DNA of 64,000 bases, from NCBI GenBank assembly GCA_037903475.1, contig JBAJFG010000563.1, positions 744,001-808,000 of the forward strand, read 5' to 3'. This document shows, one piece after another, positions 60,032-64,000 of the stretch. A model generated the notes under the pieces. The model was given only the letters and a program-made list of their open reading frames with translations, was not told where the DNA came from and did not search any database. This stretch comes from Ancylostoma caninum (Eukaryota; Nematoda; Chromadorea; Rhabditida; Ancylostomatidae). Position numbers and translations under genes: made by a program. Within the stretch, counting starts at the first letter, position 1. Each line of letters begins with the position of its first letter.

Positions 60032-61590
60032 TCACATAAAGGAAGCCCACGGAGGAATGATTGGCTGAGGATTTTGGAGGTAGCTCATGACAACAGCCGA
60101 GACGGAAAGCCTGGAAAAGAACAATGAGCACTTCGAGGAAAAAACTGCGATATTATCCCTGAGTGAAATGCTGTTGTTCGTTTGTTACTAGGAATGTTGA
60201 GGAATGTTCCGAAGGGATGAAAATGTAAAAAAAAAGAGTATGGGAGAGTAGTTATTCCACATATGAGAGCGAATCTGACTACCATTTTGGGCCATCTCTG
60301 TACGGCTCTGATGAAGTTGTAGAAGCATGTTGGAAACAAACCAGATTTTTGGTCATATGCTTTTCATGTAAGAGGAATTTATACTAGATGCTTGAGTTCG
60401 CTGCATGTGCGACCAATCGATGAAGGATATGCCCATATGAGCCACTCAAGAGGAAGGCATGCTTGGCGACGGCGACGCTGTCGCGAGTTGCTTGCACGAT
60501 GCTAGCGACGCGATCTACCGTTCGACGCCCTTTCTTCACGATAAATTGCACAGTTTTGTGGGTCTTCACTTCTGTCTGGCCACTGAAAATCAGGGCATCG
60601 CGATGAGCGAGCATGGCATGGAAGCCAGCTGGAGTGAGCAAAAACGGCGGATATGGAACAGATTGTGATTGCGACGGCCGCCAACCATGCCTTCTCCTTA
60701 ACGTGGCGCAGATGCACGTGAGATGAATGCGTTTGAGACTTGGCGGCTACTCGCCTTCATTGCGTACATTTTGTGGTGACCGGTGTTCATGAAAATTATC
60801 CGCAAATGAATGCATGTGTCTGCTGTGCGACGAAGCACGAATCTAGTACAAATTGCGCCTTAAAATGATGTGAATAGTCAAACTCTATGTCGAATGGTCT
60901 GCAAAATTTAGAGAAGTCTCTCGAAATGGTTTTAGAGCATACGTAATGGGACCTTGATGCAAATGGTCTTTGTTTTAAATGGGATCCGTTAATCGATGCT
61001 AAATTCATCACTCATCGCACCAGTACTAAACTCCGTGAAGGAGGTAGGACATTTTCTTTGGAAATGGTTAGAACATCTCGTTCCAAAAAGCATAATGATT
61101 GCAGTAGCCCCGAAAAAACATATAAAAGACATGGCTTAAAGTAAAAGGAACATACATGAAACTGCTCACGATCTGCTTTGCATCGTCTGATGATCGCGTG
61201 TTCGCAAAACTAACGCATGAACACAAGAGAGCCATCCAAGCACACCATTTCATCTTAAGCAAGAGTATAAATCTGATATATTTACAGATACAAAATAGTG
61301 GATTGGATTAAAACTCCATTCACCCTCATCATCAGTCCACACATGCTGAAAATCATTCCTAATACGTTCATGTATTCCGGGAGTGGATCGTCGGTGATAG
61401 CATTGTTCGACTGGGGATCTGCAGCCTTGAACCTGTAATGTAAGCAATAAAAGAAGTAGCAAAACACCGAAGTGCTGAGAGAAATCGGAGAATGGTTAAA
61501 GCGACGCTAAATAAGGAGGAATCGATGTGATGTCAAATCAACAAACCTTACGATCCTGTTTGGCCTTCGTGGGTCGGGCTGTGACTGCAT
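60032..61590 (-). CDS. WDR83OS: Asterix, PAT-complex subunit (WDR83OS)
   Basis: Small ER membrane protein of the PAT complex, which shields hydrophilic membrane segments while multi-span proteins are inserted. Exons, minus strand: 61547-61590, 61324-61432, 61156-61253, 60032-60110, giving 109 aa (human 106). Near-collinear: [76 protein letters not shown] and [14 protein letters not shown]. The tail has five extra residues after PPW (ASFM and stop region). The last exon lies 1 kb away, behind an intron containing a foldback and a dispersed repeat, so it is easily missed by automatic annotation. Confidence 0.95.
60449..60702. repeat. Foldback element in last Asterix intron
   Basis: GAGGAAGGCATGCTTGGCGA (about 60449) pairs with inverted GCCGCCAACCATGCCTTCTC (about 60680-60699); the pairing continues inward through GGCGACG/CGACGGCC. 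About 250 bp in total. Short open frames on both strands follow the repeat. Confidence 0.75.
60770..60850. repeat. Dispersed repeat, copy 2
   Basis: GTGACCGGTGTTCATGAAAA then CCGCAAATGAATGCATGTG resembles 6088-6130 in the seven-span gene intron at roughly three quarters of positions. Flanks of the family are not resolved. Confidence 0.5.
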
Positions 61591-62616
61591 TGTAGGACTA
61601 AGTCGGACCTTAACTCAATCATATTATGTCTCTTTCCTAGGAGGGGTGTCCTTTATGTAAATGTGCTTGACGTAAAGAGCTAACAAAAACGGGTTCGCAG
61701 GAAAAATAGAGCAACTTCACAGCAAATAAATCGGATTATTGGCGAAGAACAGAACAAATTGGTAGATTTACACGGTGCAGCTATGTTCCCGGACAAGAAC
61801 TTTTCTTTATATCTTGCGTGAAACGATCCAACCAAAGCGACTTCTATTATGGTGACGTTAATCAGAAAATTTAAAAACATATTACTACTGGTGCCTAAAC
61901 TGATTAGTTTTAGAACCATAGCGAGCCTACAAGCACCTTGTCGAATTTCGCGGAAAAGCCGCTATGTATTTGACAGCGATTTTACCCGAGAAATGGACCA
62001 GCGAGGATTTTGTACGATATAGAATTTCTGTAGGATTCAGGTAGGATACGTTTGGCGACTATACCTTGTTTCCCTAAAAACTGGGGAACAGTTTTCTGCC
62101 CACGGTCAAAAGTGATTTTGTCTTCGTAGCCTGGGACTCATGCCTCGAAACTTGCAGAGACGTTAGGTGCAGGGAGTAGCTGGGATGGGAAACCCGAATG
62201 TTAAGCACAGTGGGCCTTGCGGCCCTTCAATGAGGCGGAAATATGAAACCAAGATTTATTGTCCTAGAACATAAGCCGCACCCTGTACATTGGCTTGTTT
62301 AGCTTGAAGAGAAAGAAAGACGAGGAGACTTCATTGTACTATTGAAGAAGACAAGGAAAAATATTAAATTTGGAAATGCAGAAGTTTACAAAGAGAAGCA
62401 CAACCCTACCAACAAGAAATAAAAACGTTTTCAAGGCAACATTAATTATAGAACACTGTAGAATAATATTTGTGTAATACGGTTGGCGCTCGTGCGAGAC
62501 GTCTGACCGGAAATTGGAGCGCTGTTATCGTTTTTCTGCTTCCGTTTGCTCAACGACCAATTGATTTCTGTTTGTCATATCGCCTTCTTTAGGGTCGCTT
62601 CCTTCTGTTCCAGATC
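61591..62616. other. Divergent intergenic region
   Basis: 1 kb between the Asterix start (-) and the coiled-coil gene start (+). No coding signal; must carry both 5' regulatory regions. The + strand ATG follows CTGTTCCAGATC, a likely acceptor. Confidence 0.5.
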
Positions 62617-64000
62617 ATGGAGGAGTCATTAGAGGATCGAATAGCAGCTATAGAGAAGATTTTGGGCATTGATGACTACTCAGATGTAAGTGGAACAGTT
62701 GTTTTCCTTTGATTATTCATACTATTTGCTCTGGGATATTAGCCGTAAGAGTTTTTCCTTTTCTAATAAGCCGGAGTAATAGCATCTTCGTTGTAGTTTC
62801 CCAACAAATGTTCCGTTCGGGCGAATGCTCGTCTTTCTCTGCCTCCCAGTTTAGTCCAGGAATAGTTGGTCTGTTTAGGTGAAGAAGGCGGATCTCGACG
62901 TGGCTTCTCTGCAAGAGAAGATGACTAGCTTGGGTCTCGAACGGGTGATGAAAATTCCATTGACAAAGTTGAAAAAACTAAAGAGCATCACTAACAAGGT
63001 TTGCTTACATCCGTACTTCCCAGACTTAGTATTTTCCGTTATTTGTTTCAGCCGCAAACTCAATCACTAGCTGAGCGACTGTCTACCATTGAATTTTGCG
63101 AGGGTCTCATCAGGCAGCGAGCGGAACTGTTGAAGGAGTTTGAAGAACGTCTTCAGGTACTAGATTGTTGTCAACAACTTTCTGATTCAGTGAGCTGCTG
63201 AATAAACAGATAACAACGCGGTGATTCATGGTAGAACCATGACATTAAACTGGAATTATTTTTCATTGCAGTTTATATTGATTATTTTTAGTTTATATTG
63301 ATTGATTATTTTGAGTCCTGAACATATAGGCAGTGTCCTGGACTCGTATCCAACATATTTAGCAGCGGGAGGGAAACCCAGCTGTATATGTCCATTCCCT
63401 CCTGGTTTTTATTCACTTGGCTATTTGATGTGACGTATTCATCCATGTTTTCACACTTTGGCACATTGGTGCATTGCAAAAAAAGTGCGGCCTCCATCTT
63501 CTTTGCGGTCCGATGGCTGGAATTCGATAATATGTGTCCTGGACTTGTATCCAACATATCTAGTAAGATTTATAATCCATTCCGGATCTAAATAATTAAA
63601 AGGAAGTCTGTAAAGTATTAATAAAGACGAGAAATCAAAATTAGCGAATAGTAGGCCACAAAACTGTGCAAGACTCGGAAAGTCTGCGACAGGACTAGAG
63701 CTTGGGCTCGGCAGCACGGCTTCAGCATCCTATCTTTGTCATAGGATCTTGCTCTGTTTGGTTCGATAAACAACTTTCTGCCTTATCCATGGACAAAATA
63801 CTTGAAACGTACGACTTTTTCAACCTTCATTGACACTTTTTTGTCGTTTTCGATGGGAATTTTTCACGAAAGACTAACTTTGGAGGGGCACTTTCTTTTC
63901 AGACTGATATAGTTTGTGTTTTCGTACATTTCTCTCCCAGGACTCTATGTTTCTATCATAATTTTCTATTTCAAGGTGGTGCTTAATGCTGAAAAGATCG
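62617..64000 (+). CDS. Coiled-coil protein, 3' end outside window; possibly dynactin p24-like
   Basis: Exons 62617-62685, 62879-62998, 63052-63156 and 63976 onward; all junctions are phase 0. The first 98 residues begin MEESLEDRIAAIEKILGIDD and continue with ADLDVASLQEKMTSLGLERV, TKLKKLKSITNKPQTQSLAE, FCEGLIRQRAELLKEFEERL, then VVLNAEKI at the edge. The pattern is heptad-like and rich in Leu, Glu and Lys, with no signal peptide. Length and style recall the small dynactin subunit DCTN3/p24, but no diagnostic motif is visible in the part present; another short coiled-coil protein is equally possible. Confidence 0.7.
63333..63562. repeat. Direct repeat in intron of coiled-coil gene
   Basis: GTGTCCTGGACTCGTATCCA followed by ACATATTTAG (about 63333) recurs as GTGTCCTGGACTTGTATCCA then ACATATCTAG (about 63534). 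Same orientation, about 170 bp apart; could be ends of an insertion or a duplicated segment. Confidence 0.8.

Overview
This window is genomic DNA from a nematode, most likely a clade V parasite of the strongylid type (hookworm or Haemonchus-like). That placement is an inference. It rests on protein resemblance to animal and Caenorhabditis families, on many small exons split by introns ending in TTTCAG, on several start codons sitting a few bases after a perfect acceptor (as in trans-spliced mRNAs), and on the very high load of small inverted-repeat elements. Nothing prokaryotic is present and no CRISPR array, rRNA or convincing tRNA was seen. All gene models were built by hand from reading frame, splice phase and protein family resemblance; phases were checked exon by exon.

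Layout, left to right: the 3' part of a heterotrimeric G-protein alpha subunit gene (+, 1-2599); an unrecognised seven-membrane-span protein (-, 3356-6535); the exocyst subunit SEC15/EXOC6 (-, 10681-16114, 23 exons, 826 aa); the endocytic adaptor regulator NECAP (+, 18648-22090); two tandem UBE2J2-type ubiquitin-conjugating enzymes (+, 22631-24266 and 26492-29511), the first of which has lost the membrane anchor; the proteoglycan linker enzyme B3GALT6/SQV-2 (+, 31932-34068); the GPI-anchor inositol acyltransferase PIGW/GWT1 (+, about 34657-37431); the proteasome lid subunit RPN9/PSMD13 (-, 38952-41432); two tandem WWOX-like short-chain dehydrogenases (+, 47470-49566 and 56859-59037) separated by a 2.6 kb satellite; the ER PAT-complex subunit Asterix/WDR83OS (-, 60032-61590); and the first exons of a coiled-coil protein (+, 62617-64000, cut by the window edge).

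Most genes are housekeeping functions of the secretory and quality-control pathways: exocytosis (SEC15), endocytosis (NECAP), ER-associated degradation (UBE2J2), membrane-protein insertion (Asterix), GPI anchoring (PIGW), glycosaminoglycan assembly (B3GALT6) and proteasome assembly (RPN9). The same-strand run from NECAP to PIGW could include operons, but the 0.5-2.4 kb gaps are long for that.

The space between and inside the genes is crowded with foldback/MITE-like elements, a hAT-type element with a readable 8-bp target duplication, and a decayed mariner-like element. The most unusual structure is the satellite at 53341-55970: about 30 copies of an 88-89 bp unit, each carrying a 17-bp GC-rich hairpin followed by about eight T residues, placed exactly between two duplicated genes.
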